From: a virus
DNA: 50,101 nucleotides
IMG/VR virus record: IMGVR_UViG_3300033143_002021
Location: 1-50,101 of that record
Reading direction: 5' to 3' (one strand)
In this document: piece after piece, positions 28,108-37,600 of the stretch
Layout of the letters: each line of letters opens with the position of its first letter
Position numbering within the stretch: the stretch's first letter is position 1
Notes under the pieces: generated by a model
Databases searched by the model: none
The model's input: the letters and a program-made list of their open reading frames with translations, nothing else
Told to the model about the DNA's origin: nothing
Program-made: the position numbers and the translations under genes

Positions 28108-29007
28108 ATGACGGATAATGATACATCTGATAGAGAGTTCGGTGAAGAAACCGAAGTCGAGTCAGATGACGTACTAGAATCTGATAAGGAAGAACTTGAG
28201 GATAATCAGGAAGAAGAAACCAAAGAGCCTGAAGAAACTAAAGAAGTTGAACCGGAAGAAAAATCCGAGGATGCTGAAGAAACCAAGTCAGAAACAAAGC
28301 TAACAGAGAAGGGAACAAAACTTGATCCCAACCCTCAATCAGCAGTACATCAACAACTAGCAAACGAAAAAGCCAAAAGTCAGCAGTATGAGAAAGTCTT
28401 GAGGAATCCTCAATTGCTTTCCCAATACATGAAAACCCAGTTTAAGGGAACTCCTGAAAAGGAACAACCAAAAACTGAGGCAAAAGAATATAAGGCTGAT
28501 GATTTTGAGAAACTTAGTGATGTCGCCAACGTGGTGAACACACTTCAGAAGAACTTTGCCGATAAGACAAAGTCATCTGAAGAAAAAATCACTGAACTAA
28601 AAAATACCATTTCTACAATAGTAGGACAGGGACAAAGGCAACAAGTTGCTAGCAATATAGAACGGGACATTGGAACTATCTCCAAACTTCCTGAATTTGA
28701 CTCTAAAAGTCCTGATTATGTAAAAGGACTACAAGAACAAATAACAAAGAGGTTTAAGGAGTTAGATTTTGACGAAAATACAAAACTTTTTAGAGGACAG
28801 CACTCTATTGCTCAGATAGCGAAAGACGCTATTAGTAATATCAATTTGGGCAAGAAGGCAGGTTCTTTAAAGACACAGACTATAGTTAAAAACAAGTCTG
28901 CTGGAAAAGTCAAAGTTAGCCCGAAAGTTGATGAAGATACTGGTGATAAAGAACTTTCTCCAGGGGAATCAATCGCCAAGGGTATTAAAAAACTTAGACT
29001 TAGGTGA
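28108..29007 (+). CDS. Probable capsid scaffold protein
   Basis: 299 residues. The ATG at 28108 is preceded by GGAAAGGTGGTGAT, a strong ribosome site; an upstream GTG at 28054 would add leader-like residues. The N-terminal 75 residues are extremely acidic, followed by coiled coil (about 125-185) and a basic C-terminus. Composition, size and position directly before the capsid gene are typical of scaffolds. Confidence 0.82.
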   Translation: MTDNDTSDREFGEETEVESDDVLESDKEELEDNQEEETKEPEETKEVEPEEKSEDAEETKSETKLTEKGTKLDPNPQSAVHQQLANEKAKSQQYEKVLRNPQLLSQYMKTQFKGTPEKEQPKTEAKEYKADDFEKLSDVANVVNTLQKNFADKTKSSEEKITELKNTISTIVGQGQRQQVASNIERDIGTISKLPEFDSKSPDYVKGLQEQITKRFKELDFDENTKLFRGQHSIAQIAKDAISNINLGKKAGSLKTQTIVKNKSAGKVKVSPKVDEDTGDKELSPGESIAKGIKKLRLR

Positions 29008-29027
29008 TTTCTATTGGAGGAAGAAAA

Positions 29028-29087
29028 ATGAATATAACTAAATTGCCATTCAAAGAACAAAGTGACTTTATTGCACTCTTTGAATAG
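29028..29087 (+). CDS. Micro-ORF, 19 aa, between scaffold and capsid
   Basis: TTGGAGGAAG lies just before an ATG that opens MNITKLPFKEQSDFIALFE. The ribosome site is better than those of many longer genes. The capsid gene starts 21 bases after its stop. It could be a small decoration peptide or a translational element. Confidence 0.5.
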   Translation: MNITKLPFKEQSDFIALFE

Positions 29088-29108
29088 GAAGAATTGGGGT
29101 GACTAAAT

Positions 29109-30260
29109 ATGGGTGTTAATTACGGACAAGGTTCGACTCTAACCGCTACAGACAAGGAACTATATCTTAATATCGAAAAAGAGATTAAGAAATATCCGAC
29201 TCCAAGAATTGAGTTGGTTAAGAGAATCGGAACTTTTAAACAAGCAGTTAAATCTCACAAAGTTGAGTGGTCGTTGCGTGACAACAGGGCAGTTACAGCA
29301 GTTGTAGCAGAAGGTACTACGGATAGTGGTGCAGTTATTACTGTAGATACTCCTGGTGTGTTTAACGTGGATGACTTAATGGAAACCGCCTCTGGCGAGC
29401 AACTTAAAGTTGTTGGTGTTATTGGTGGTGTTCAGATTCAGTTTAGTAGATGGGCTGGTGATGCGGCTGAAATCGCAGGTGCTAGCACAGTAAAGCGAAT
29501 TGGTATGGTTACCGCACAAGGTAAAGATGCTGATACGATGATTACGACTGGTTACGAAGATCTTTATAACTACACTTCCATTTTGGAAGATGTTGTAGAT
29601 CTTTCTGGTACAGAAAACGAAGCTCTCATTAGAGGGAAAGAGGATTCTGGTCAACTAATCGCCAGAAAACAGCGAGAATTGGCTGAGGTTTTGCAATCTC
29701 AACTCGTTCTTGGTATTCGTGCCAAAGATGATGCTACCAAGACAACTTCAATGGGAGGTATAAAGTATATGATAGATACTTATGCTTCTGGAAATGTTGT
29801 TGACTTTGGTGGATCAGCAACTTGGTCTGCTACTGGAGATGATGGTCCTATGGGCAAATTGGACAACGCGCTTGATCTATTGAGTGCGAAGGTTTTTGAT
29901 AAACCAACTCTTTATGTAGGTGGTGGATTTATGCGAAAATTCAAATACTTGTTCTCAGATTTGATTAGAACAAATCAAAAGAACGACACAAGAGGTATTG
30001 GAAAAGTAGGTACATATCTTTCACATTTGTACGGCAAAATTGATGTTGTCTTAATTCAGGAAAGAACTGGATGGATGGATGACTTGGTTTTGGCTGTTGA
30101 CGAAAGTGATATTGGCTACAAACCTGAGAGAAATCGAGGGTGGCATACATATCCGCTTGCCAGACTAGGAGATTCGTTCAGATGGCAGGTGTTAGGTGAA
30201 TACACATTTAAAATGGGTAATCCAAACGCACACTGTTATATGCACAATTTGGGAGTCTAG
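29109..30260 (+). CDS. Major capsid protein, SU10-like (DUF5309-type)
   Basis: 383 residues. The N-terminal TPRIELVKRIGTFKQAVKSH plus KVEWSLRDN, the central GYEDLYNYTSILED and the C-terminal YPLARLGDSFRWQVLGEYTFKMGNPNAH match the DUF5309/SU10-like capsid family. It is an HK97-fold shell protein. Ribosome site GGGGTGA. A UUCG-loop hairpin follows, as expected after a highly expressed gene. Confidence 0.88.
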   Translation: MGVNYGQGSTLTATDKELYLNIEKEIKKYPTPRIELVKRIGTFKQAVKSHKVEWSLRDNRAVTAVVAEGTTDSGAVITVDTPGVFNVDDLMETASGEQLKVVGVIGGVQIQFSRWAGDAAEIAGASTVKRIGMVTAQGKDADTMITTGYEDLYNYTSILEDVVDLSGTENEALIRGKEDSGQLIARKQRELAEVLQSQLVLGIRAKDDATKTTSMGGIKYMIDTYASGNVVDFGGSATWSATGDDGPMGKLDNALDLLSAKVFDKPTLYVGGGFMRKFKYLFSDLIRTNQKNDTRGIGKVGTYLSHLYGKIDVVLIQERTGWMDDLVLAVDESDIGYKPERNRGWHTYPLARLGDSFRWQVLGEYTFKMGNPNAHCYMHNLGV

Positions 30261-30281
30261 TTAAACACTAGTTCCAGCACA

Positions 30282-30301
30282 GAGCCTCTTTCGAGAGGTT
30301 C
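30282..30301 (+). terminator. Hairpin with TTCG tetraloop after the capsid gene
   Basis: An 8-bp stem (one G-U pair; arms 30282-30289 and 30294-30301) with the very stable loop TTCG. The following T-run is short, so it may stabilise the capsid mRNA 3' end or end it only partly. Confidence 0.65.
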
Positions 30302-30341
30302 TTTGCGTGGGGGGGGTTACATTCTGTGTGTAATCAATACA

Positions 30342-30356
30342 TACTTAAAATAGGAT
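30342..30356 (+). promoter_or_regulatory. TATACTTAAA-type promoter after the capsid gene
   Basis: CATACTTAAAATAGG. The start codon is 23 bases past the hexamer, and a GAGGTGAT ribosome site lies between. This is a copy of the motif used with a normal leader. Confidence 0.6.
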
Positions 30357-30370
30357 TGAGGTGATTATTT

Positions 30371-30538
30371 ATGGCTACAAAAACAGCTACAGCAAGGACA
30401 GTTTTCGTATTAGGTAGAGAAGTTGACGGAAACAGAGAGGCTTATGTCGTAGAAAGTGCAGAGGAATATTCTGTTGATATAGGAACTATGGTGACTTACA
30501 CAGATCAAACAGCTAGTTTCCCATACGCAATTACCTAA
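30371..30538 (+). CDS. Small protein, 55 aa, possible capsid accessory
   Basis: 55 residues, Thr/Ala-rich at the start (MATKTATARTVFVLG) and beta-like after. A clear GAGGTGAT ribosome site, its own promoter and a strong terminator show a monocistronic unit, as for an abundant small virion protein such as a decoration protein. Family not recognised. Confidence 0.7.
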   Translation: MATKTATARTVFVLGREVDGNREAYVVESAEEYSVDIGTMVTYTDQTASFPYAIT

Positions 30539-30562
30539 TAATAGGTTGACGGACAGAAAAGA

Positions 30563-30594
30563 GGAGGGTGATGTAAATTACCCTCTCTTTTTAT
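30563..30594 (+). terminator. Rho-independent terminator
   Basis: GGAGGGT (30563-30569) pairs with ACCCTCT (30580-30586; one G-U), followed by CTTTTTATT. It ends the 55-residue gene's unit. Confidence 0.85.
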
Positions 30595-30616
30595 TACAAG
30601 GAAAGTGGTTCTAGGT

Positions 30617-30631
30617 TATACTTAAATTAAG
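30617..30631 (+). promoter_or_regulatory. TATACTTAAA-type promoter, leaderless
   Basis: TATACTTAAATTAAG with nine bases between the TATACT hexamer and the ATG at 30632; there is no ribosome site. The upstream flank CTAGGT resembles TGTAGGT before the portal promoter. Confidence 0.75.
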
Positions 30632-31345
30632 ATGGCTTTGACAAACACGACCCAGTTTATAGGCACTGTAGGAGAAGTTATGACCTATATGGCTAATTTC
30701 GCTGGTGGTACAGTCCCAAATGTAGATTCAGATGAATACGCACAATGGCTTTCTTACATCCAAACAAAATATGAGGAGGCTTCTAAGAGGGGATTTTGGA
30801 GAAGGCTATTAACCAAAGACGAATTAACTCTTACTGTAGGTGACACTGAAGTTTACTTGCCAGTTAGATTCCAAAGGTCAAATTCTCTTTATGTATTAGT
30901 ACATGGTGAGGTTGATTTAGCAGATCCAGACAGAGTTCCTGATGACCAAGAAATCTATGTTGAAATGGAGAATGATCCTACTCATGAGAATTTTGGTAGA
31001 TGGAAAGTGTCTTTTAAGGAAGCAATAGAAACTACAGAAGATTGTCTTTTGTGGTATTTTGCTACACCACCTAAACCTTCAGCTTCAGCAGATAAGATAC
31101 TTTTACCAGGAGATATGCTTGCTTATGGTGCTTTGAGTGAATACTACAGAACAGCTAATTTACCTGGTTCACAAGACGATGCAAGAGTAGAATACGAAAA
31201 TCGTTTTAATGGGTATCTTGCTATGGAGCAAGTACCAGGAAGGCATGAACTCTTGAAGTTTGTCAGTAACCCAAGAAGCCTTGATAAACTTAGGGTTGCG
31301 AGAGACAGATACGCAGTAAGAACTGATAGATCAGCTAGAATATGA
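30632..31345 (+). CDS. Probable head-tail adaptor / tail tubular A-like protein
   Basis: 237 residues. The first 65 are helical (EYAQWLSYIQTKYEEASKRGFWRRLL), followed by a beta region (ELTLTVGDTEVYLP) and a helical C-terminus with DARVEYENRFNGYL, the layout of podovirus adaptors that sit under the portal. Position after the capsid gene and before the nozzle-like protein supports the call. Sequence identity to a named family cannot be judged here. Confidence 0.65.
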   Translation: MALTNTTQFIGTVGEVMTYMANFAGGTVPNVDSDEYAQWLSYIQTKYEEASKRGFWRRLLTKDELTLTVGDTEVYLPVRFQRSNSLYVLVHGEVDLADPDRVPDDQEIYVEMENDPTHENFGRWKVSFKEAIETTEDCLLWYFATPPKPSASADKILLPGDMLAYGALSEYYRTANLPGSQDDARVEYENRFNGYLAMEQVPGRHELLKFVSNPRSLDKLRVARDRYAVRTDRSARI

Positions 31346-31346
31346 T

Positions 31347-33431
31347 ATGTTTAGGTATCCTGAAAAACGTAGTAATCCCAAAATCAAAAGAACTGGAAGT
31401 CAGGGTTTTCCTGATGGATGGAACAGTCTCCCCGATCCTGCTTCACTAAAAGACACTGAGTTATCAGAACTTATAAATGGTATTTATCTTCAATATGGAA
31501 CAATAACCAAAAGACAAGGAACTCAACTTGTAGGCGAAGCCATGGATGGCACAGACAATATTGTAAATGCAAAATCCTTTTATGATATTGACGGAAGTGA
31601 CTATGTTTTGAGAATTAACGATTTGGGTAAAATTGAAGTGTATAGTTTTTCGTTGGAAACATGGTCACTTTTAACAGCCAATGTTCCAGAGGGTTATACA
31701 GACACTGATCCTGAGTTTGCAGATGATTCTCCGATTTTTACTCCTGGTGATTTTATTAACATGGTTCAAATAAGAGATACTATTTACTTTGCTGGACCAA
31801 ACGACAGAATGGTTACTTTTGATGGTACTGATTGGGGAATTTTTGTAACCTTAGATGATCCTGATACTTATCCCACAGTTGCTAAAACAGGCAGTGGTTC
31901 TGGAACTCGCACCTACTACTATAGATATGCTTGGTTGAACGAAACAGGTATTACTCTTGCTACTCCAGCAAAAACAGATGAGGCAGAGGGTGAGGGATGG
32001 TTTGGAAGTATGCCTGAAATTGATGGTGGGACTTATTTAACCTTAACACTTCCTGAAGCTCCTTCTGATGCTACTAGGGTAATGATATTTAGAGGAGATA
32101 CTGCTGAGAATGAATTTTTCTTGGCTGCTCTTGACGCTTCTGAGACAACTTATGTTGATAAAGACATAAATCCTTTAGGACAGTCTGGAGTTGATTATAT
32201 GTTTACTGTACCATCTGCAAACAGCACAGAAGGTTATCACTTTTACTTATTAGATACTTATCAAAATATGCTTGTGGGTACAACCACAGAACTTGGGAAA
32301 GATGTCATTGTTTGGTCAGGTGAGCAGGAGATTGTTGAAACTATGGATAACAGTCTTTCTTTTACACTTCCAGATGGTTCAGGTTTTGATGGATTTCAAA
32401 AAGGAGATGGGCAGGATATTAACGCACTTAAATCCTTTTCAGTAGCCAATGATGATGGGCTTGCAGTGTTTAAAGATTCAAGAGTAGGTTTAATGAAAGG
32501 TGATCCCGTTGGTGGTTTTAATATTCAAAATGTCAATGTTATCCGTGGAACAATGTCTCCATTATCTCCTCATATTGCCGGTAATGATATTAGGTTCTAT
32601 TCAGACGAAGGTGTTGCCACTTTAGGACATGAAGAAAACTATGGAACTATTCTTAGGTATTCAGTTTTGTCTCTAAAGGCTGATTCTGTTACTAGAAGGG
32701 TTACAACCGCCAATTTACCCAATGTCTGTAGTGGTTATTACAAGAATTTGTCTTTGTTTGGTATTTCTACAGGAGAGGCAGGAACAGGGAATACCTCAAT
32801 TCTTGTATATGACGAAAGATATAACACCTGGAGTCACTGGACAGGACTTCACCCTTCTGTTTTCTTTACAGCAAAACACCCAACCACTGATGTAGAAAAC
32901 TTGTATTTTGGTGTATCAGATGCAAGTTCTGATTATGGTGGGAATGTAGTCAAAATGTTTACCGGAAGAAAAGACTATGCAACATCTACTGGTACTGGAG
33001 AAAAGATAACTCTTTCTATTACCACAAAACAATATGATGCCAAACTTTCCGACCAATTTAAGAAATTCGACAAGGCAGTTTTGGTATTTGGTTCTCTAAC
33101 AGGTAATGGAACTACAGTTCAAGCCATAGGTACTGGAGCAAGTGGAATTGAAACTTTCCCAAGATATCGAGTATCAACAGATCCCGTCTTATCTGGTTTT
33201 GGTAATGACGAATGGGGAGATCAAGAAATAGGAATGATGCAAGAGCCTGAAACTGGAGAAACTCTTTTGATTAAGTATATTAACTTGAGGCAAAAAGACT
33301 TGTTTTGGACAAAAATCAACCTACAAAACGATGGAGAGTCTGATGAAATGACATTTAGAGGAGTGTTTTTCTATTACACCTTGAGTGATAGACAACTACC
33401 AGGAAAAGCAAGACTTACAGCTTTAGCTTAA
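31347..33431 (+). CDS. Tail nozzle / stabilisation-like protein
   Basis: 694 residues, beta-rich throughout. Early residues (FPDGWNSLPDPASLKDTELSEL, then GTITKRQGT) resemble the N-terminus of podovirus tail hub or packaged-DNA-stabilisation proteins, which begin with an 'N-L-x-D...L-x-D-x-E' element. Repeated strand patterns suggest a beta-propeller, as in P22 gp10-like and T7 gp12-like nozzles. It follows the adaptor by one base. Confidence 0.68.
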   Translation: MFRYPEKRSNPKIKRTGSQGFPDGWNSLPDPASLKDTELSELINGIYLQYGTITKRQGTQLVGEAMDGTDNIVNAKSFYDIDGSDYVLRINDLGKIEVYSFSLETWSLLTANVPEGYTDTDPEFADDSPIFTPGDFINMVQIRDTIYFAGPNDRMVTFDGTDWGIFVTLDDPDTYPTVAKTGSGSGTRTYYYRYAWLNETGITLATPAKTDEAEGEGWFGSMPEIDGGTYLTLTLPEAPSDATRVMIFRGDTAENEFFLAALDASETTYVDKDINPLGQSGVDYMFTVPSANSTEGYHFYLLDTYQNMLVGTTTELGKDVIVWSGEQEIVETMDNSLSFTLPDGSGFDGFQKGDGQDINALKSFSVANDDGLAVFKDSRVGLMKGDPVGGFNIQNVNVIRGTMSPLSPHIAGNDIRFYSDEGVATLGHEENYGTILRYSVLSLKADSVTRRVTTANLPNVCSGYYKNLSLFGISTGEAGTGNTSILVYDERYNTWSHWTGLHPSVFFTAKHPTTDVENLYFGVSDASSDYGGNVVKMFTGRKDYATSTGTGEKITLSITTKQYDAKLSDQFKKFDKAVLVFGSLTGNGTTVQAIGTGASGIETFPRYRVSTDPVLSGFGNDEWGDQEIGMMQEPETGETLLIKYINLRQKDLFWTKINLQNDGESDEMTFRGVFFYYTLSDRQLPGKARLTALA

Positions 33432-33456
33432 AGTTACAAGTATTAAAGATATAAGT

Positions 33457-33471
33457 TATACTTAAATTAGG
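33457..33471 (+). promoter_or_regulatory. TATACTTAAA-type promoter with long leader
   Basis: TATACTTAAATTAGG. The next plus-strand start is almost 200 bases on, at 33654, so the leader would run antisense through the small minus-strand gene 33467-33634. Confidence 0.55.
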
Positions 33472-33634
33472 AAAAGATATCTTTCTTTAAAATACTTTTT
33501 CTTAATAGATAAATACCTATTATCCAGATACAAAGGATGAGGTATTTACTTGAAGGATATTGTTCGCTGAATGGAATTGTCATCATAATCATTGTGTAAA
33601 TTCCACCGACAATTAGAAAGACAAGTTTTTTCAT
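33467..33634 (-). CDS. Small membrane protein, 55 aa, on the opposite strand
   Basis: 55 residues from the ATG at 33634 (MKKLVFLIVGG). There are two hydrophobic segments (about 3-20 and 30-46) and a basic C-terminus. A TATAAT box lies six bases before the ATG. It is the only minus-strand gene in the structural region, which suggests a separately timed membrane function (for example superinfection exclusion or lysis control). No family is known. Confidence 0.6.
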   Translation of the reverse strand: MKKLVFLIVGGIYTMIMMTIPFSEQYPSSKYLILCIWIIGIYLLRKSILKKDIFS

Positions 33635-33640
33635 CAAGAA

Positions 33641-33648
33641 ATTATAAC
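33641..33648. promoter_or_regulatory. Overlapping divergent -10 boxes
   Basis: ATTATAAC reads TATAAC on the plus strand (five bases before the ATG at 33654) and TATAAT on the minus strand (six bases before the ATG at 33634). One AT-rich block can serve both starts, but not at the same time. Confidence 0.5.
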
Positions 33649-33653
33649 ATACT

Positions 33654-34682
33654 ATGAGTTGGTTCACAGATCTTTTAGCAAAAACAGGTACAGCTATAAA
33701 CACAGTGGGACAAGGTGTTATAGAACCTCTAAAATCAAACCCCGTTGTTGGTCCTGCTTTAACAGCTACTTTTCCAGAAAAAGGTGTTTCTGAGTGGCTA
33801 GAGGCTTTTTACCCAACTGAGGTTAGTGCTTCTACTGGAGAGACACTTCCTGCTACAGAAGAAGGTTCTTATACATTTTCTGATTATCCTACTGGTATTC
33901 CTACTTCAGATACTTTAGGAACTACAGCCCCTCCAACAGGTGATGACAGTGGAATGGATGCAGAGCAATCCGCTATTCTTCAATGGTTGGTTGACATGGA
34001 AGCTGCACAGCTAGAGGGGGGTTTACTTCGAAATAAAGGACAAGACACTTTTGATAACTTAATGAATTATGCCAATGACTTTAGTACAAGGGCAAAAGAC
34101 TTATTCACAAACTCTGGACAGGAAATAACAAATACCTTTAGTGGTATAGCTGGTGATACAGCAAGACTTGGACAGTCTGCAAGGACAAGGGCGGCAAACG
34201 CAGCAAGAGCCGGTGGATATGGTGATTCCTCAAGGCTTGGACTAATGAATCAGGTAACAGGAAGCCTTGCTGGTAGGCAGGGACAAAATATGGCAAGAAG
34301 GGGAGAAAATGAGATGGCTAATCTTTCAGACTATAATGCGAAAGAAGCTACAGCCGAAACACAAAGACTTGGTGCAACTAATAGTTTAAATACGATGAAT
34401 GACTACGCAACAGATCTTGAAAGGCTTGGAATGAAAGATGCTACAGTAGACTTTGCTTCACTTTTAACTGGAATTAGAGATTCTAACTCTATGTTAGCTG
34501 GAATGAACCCATTAAACCCAAATGCACTTTCTTCTTTTGCGGTAGATTCTGGTGGAATACCAACAACACTTAATGCTTTAAATGATAGTCTTGCAACACC
34601 AACTTCTACTGACCTTACAAGCACTGCTTCAAATCTTGCTTTGAATCCTGCGAGTATTTTAGACTTACTTAGAAAACAATAA
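33654..34682 (+). CDS. Probable internal virion / ejection protein (smaller)
   Basis: 342 residues. The central region (about 155-265) is helical, with Ala, Gln, Arg and Asn in patterns like SARTRAANAARAGGYGDSSR and GRQGQNMARRGENEM, typical of ejection proteins that form a channel. The rest is Ser/Thr/Pro-rich and low complexity. It lies between the nozzle and a 1366-residue protein, matching the podovirus ejectosome gene order. Confidence 0.65.
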   Translation: MSWFTDLLAKTGTAINTVGQGVIEPLKSNPVVGPALTATFPEKGVSEWLEAFYPTEVSASTGETLPATEEGSYTFSDYPTGIPTSDTLGTTAPPTGDDSGMDAEQSAILQWLVDMEAAQLEGGLLRNKGQDTFDNLMNYANDFSTRAKDLFTNSGQEITNTFSGIAGDTARLGQSARTRAANAARAGGYGDSSRLGLMNQVTGSLAGRQGQNMARRGENEMANLSDYNAKEATAETQRLGATNSLNTMNDYATDLERLGMKDATVDFASLLTGIRDSNSMLAGMNPLNPNALSSFAVDSGGIPTTLNALNDSLATPTSTDLTSTASNLALNPASILDLLRKQ

Positions 34683-34691
34683 TAAAATGAA

Positions 34692-37600
34692 ATGGTATTA
34701 TTCGACCGACTTAAAGAAAAAGCTCTCCTAAAGATAGGGCAAGTTGCCTCTAACCCCACATTGAATAAAGTTGCTGATTATGCTCAGGCTGGCAGACAGC
34801 GTGTAGCAGAATCAGATCCAAGAAGCTATTGGATGCCAGCAGCTATGCAAAATATAAAAACTGGAATAAAGCCAGTAGATTATCTTGCTAATCGTTTTGG
34901 TAATTACATAGAGAATACTTATGTAAAAGGTGCTAAGGATATCCCAGATGCTTTTAGGCAGACTTTTACTCCTACTGACGGAAAAATAACTTCAAAGAAT
35001 TTGTGGGGTGCTGGTAGATTGGGCTTAGATGCTCTTTTGGCGGTTCCTGATCCAACTGATCTTTTAATTGCTCCATATGAATACCTCAAAGGAGTAAATA
35101 AAGCAAAACTTGAAGGGAAAGAGGGGTGGGATGTAACAGGTGAGGGAGTAAAAGCAGCAACATATGAAAAACCGGTTGGGTTAGGAGAGTCTGTAACAAC
35201 TGAGCCTGGACTTACACAAAGTTTATTCAATGTAGCAGAATTACCTCTTTTACTTGCTGGTGGAGTTTTAAGAAACAAACAGGCAGGTAAAACTCTTGAA
35301 AAAATAGATGTACCCAAAGCTGATGACTTTCTTAAAAGAACCAAGGACCTGTTTAGTAAAGAAGTAGTTGATGAGTCTGTTCAAGGTATAAGACCAGGAG
35401 TGGAAAACTTAACAACTAAACTGAAAAGATCTTCTTTTGATTCCGCAAGGCTACTAGATGATCTCCATGAGTGGTTTAGTCGTGGTTCTAAGAGTTTTGA
35501 TACTGAAAAATTTACTCCTGCTATGGTTCGCTATGTTGATACGCTTGGCGATAAAAAGGTTAAGGAAATCTTTGATAAATATGCTAACGCAACTAAAGTT
35601 GCTCCTGATAGCAAAACAAAGATGTGGAAAGAACTTAGAGATGCAGTAGAAGGTAGAAGGGGTAGGCTGGGGGACATTGTCAACAAAGAACAAGGTTTGG
35701 AGGAACCCGTAGGGAGGCTTGAACAGCTTGTCGATTGGGGAGACAATTCTAGTAATGCAAGGTCCAAGGAGATGAGTAAGGAAGAATTAGAATCTCTTGT
35801 TGGAATGGGTGATGAGGTTGTTGGTGTAACAAATAAACAATCCTCTTTAAAAAGTGGAGATGAATCTGTTGAGGCGGTTGTCAAAAAGACAGAGGATCTC
35901 ATCAACAAACCCAGACTAGAACCCACTATCGAGTCTTTTGCTACATCACATCCTCCTAAAGACACTGTTTCTGGTGAAAGTGCAGTTAGAGCATATAAAA
36001 ATATGCAAGCACACGGAGAGGCTTTGATAGATAAACAAGCACAAAGGATTAGAGATGCTGGCTTGACTGATGATGAGTTTTTTAAATACTTAGACAATCC
36101 TGAATCTGCTCCTAGCAATATTAAACCTCTCATAGAAAAACACAAAGAATTGATGGATGTTTCTCATCCGCTTAGAGAAAACCCTTCACTTGGGAAAATA
36201 GAAAACTACGTTCCTCGTATGAAATCCTCTGCATTAAATGAAATTCCCGAATTAAGGCGGTTGGGTCAAGATTCTTGGGTTAGTAGTTTTACAGCAGATT
36301 TGGGTTCATCTAAAAAGAGAACTGGTGCATTAACAGATTATTCTACTGATTACAGCAAGGTAATGAAGAACTATATGGATCAAGTAGCTTTTGATAAATA
36401 TGGGAGACAAGCTGGCTATGATCCAAAAACAGCTGAATTTGTTAAAAAGGTTGAAAAACATCTTGTACCAGATAAGGATGGTTTGTATTCCAAGCCAGGT
36501 GATGACTTTAGTTATGTTAAAGCATCCTCTGAAAAGGTGGGCAATATAGAAAAACCCACAATGAACATTGAGGCAAGAAGGTCTGATACTTTTGACGAAG
36601 TTACTAATAAAATCACTGCTGAGCATGGAGACAATTCTTTGACTTTTGCCATGAGAGAAGTTCGAGATATGGGGAACAGATCTGAGGGTACTCTTAAAAG
36701 GATAAAAGATTTACCTATCAATGAGCAAATTGAGATATTGGTAGAAAGGTTAACTCATGTAGGACAAAAAATGGATCTTCGTGACAATCTAAACAAACTT
36801 GCCATGGCAGATGGTAATAAAAAACAACTTTCAGATCCAACTCTCTTGGGTTTGTTAAGAGCCGAAGAAAACTACAGAGTAGAGGCTCTTGTTAATGAAA
36901 TTGGAAAGTATAAATTTAACAAAAAAACCACCAAGTATCTTGATATAGAAATTGACAAGTTGGTTAAAAAGACAAGGTATAAACAGACTCTTTTAGACAG
37001 GGCGGTAAACTTCGCTACTGGTACTTTTTATAGAGCGCAAATTTGGGGTAACTTGTCTACAGGATTAAAGCAAAAAGGTGAAAGTACCAGAGTTCCTGTT
37101 CGGTATAATTCTGTTGACATTAAGAGTGGAATAAAGCAAAAGAGAATAGACAAGAAAAATGGAATAGACATCCTTGATAAATATGATGCTGGAAGTGTGG
37201 AAGTAAATGTGTCTAAACAACTTGGCATACCACAAAAGGAGAGTGTTCTTTCTAAAGTTGACGAGACTGCTGGAAAAGTTGGAAACTTTTTTGTGGAGAC
37301 TGGTGAGAATAGTAAAAACAGAGACTTTTTATATGCTGCAGAGGCAGAAGGAAAAAGAGTAGGGCTGGAGGGAGAGGAACTATATACTTTTGTCCGAAGT
37401 GAATTGTTTGCTAATGGGTTTATTCTTCATCAATTTAATACACCACAAATGTTGGATAATCCACTAATTAGACTTGCTTTGCAGTATCAGCAATATAACG
37501 TAAAGTTGATTAACAGGTCACTTGCCATGGTAGATGCAGGTCAAAAAGGAGATGCGGCAAAAATGATTGGTTCACAGGTTTTTGCGGCAGCTTTAATTGC

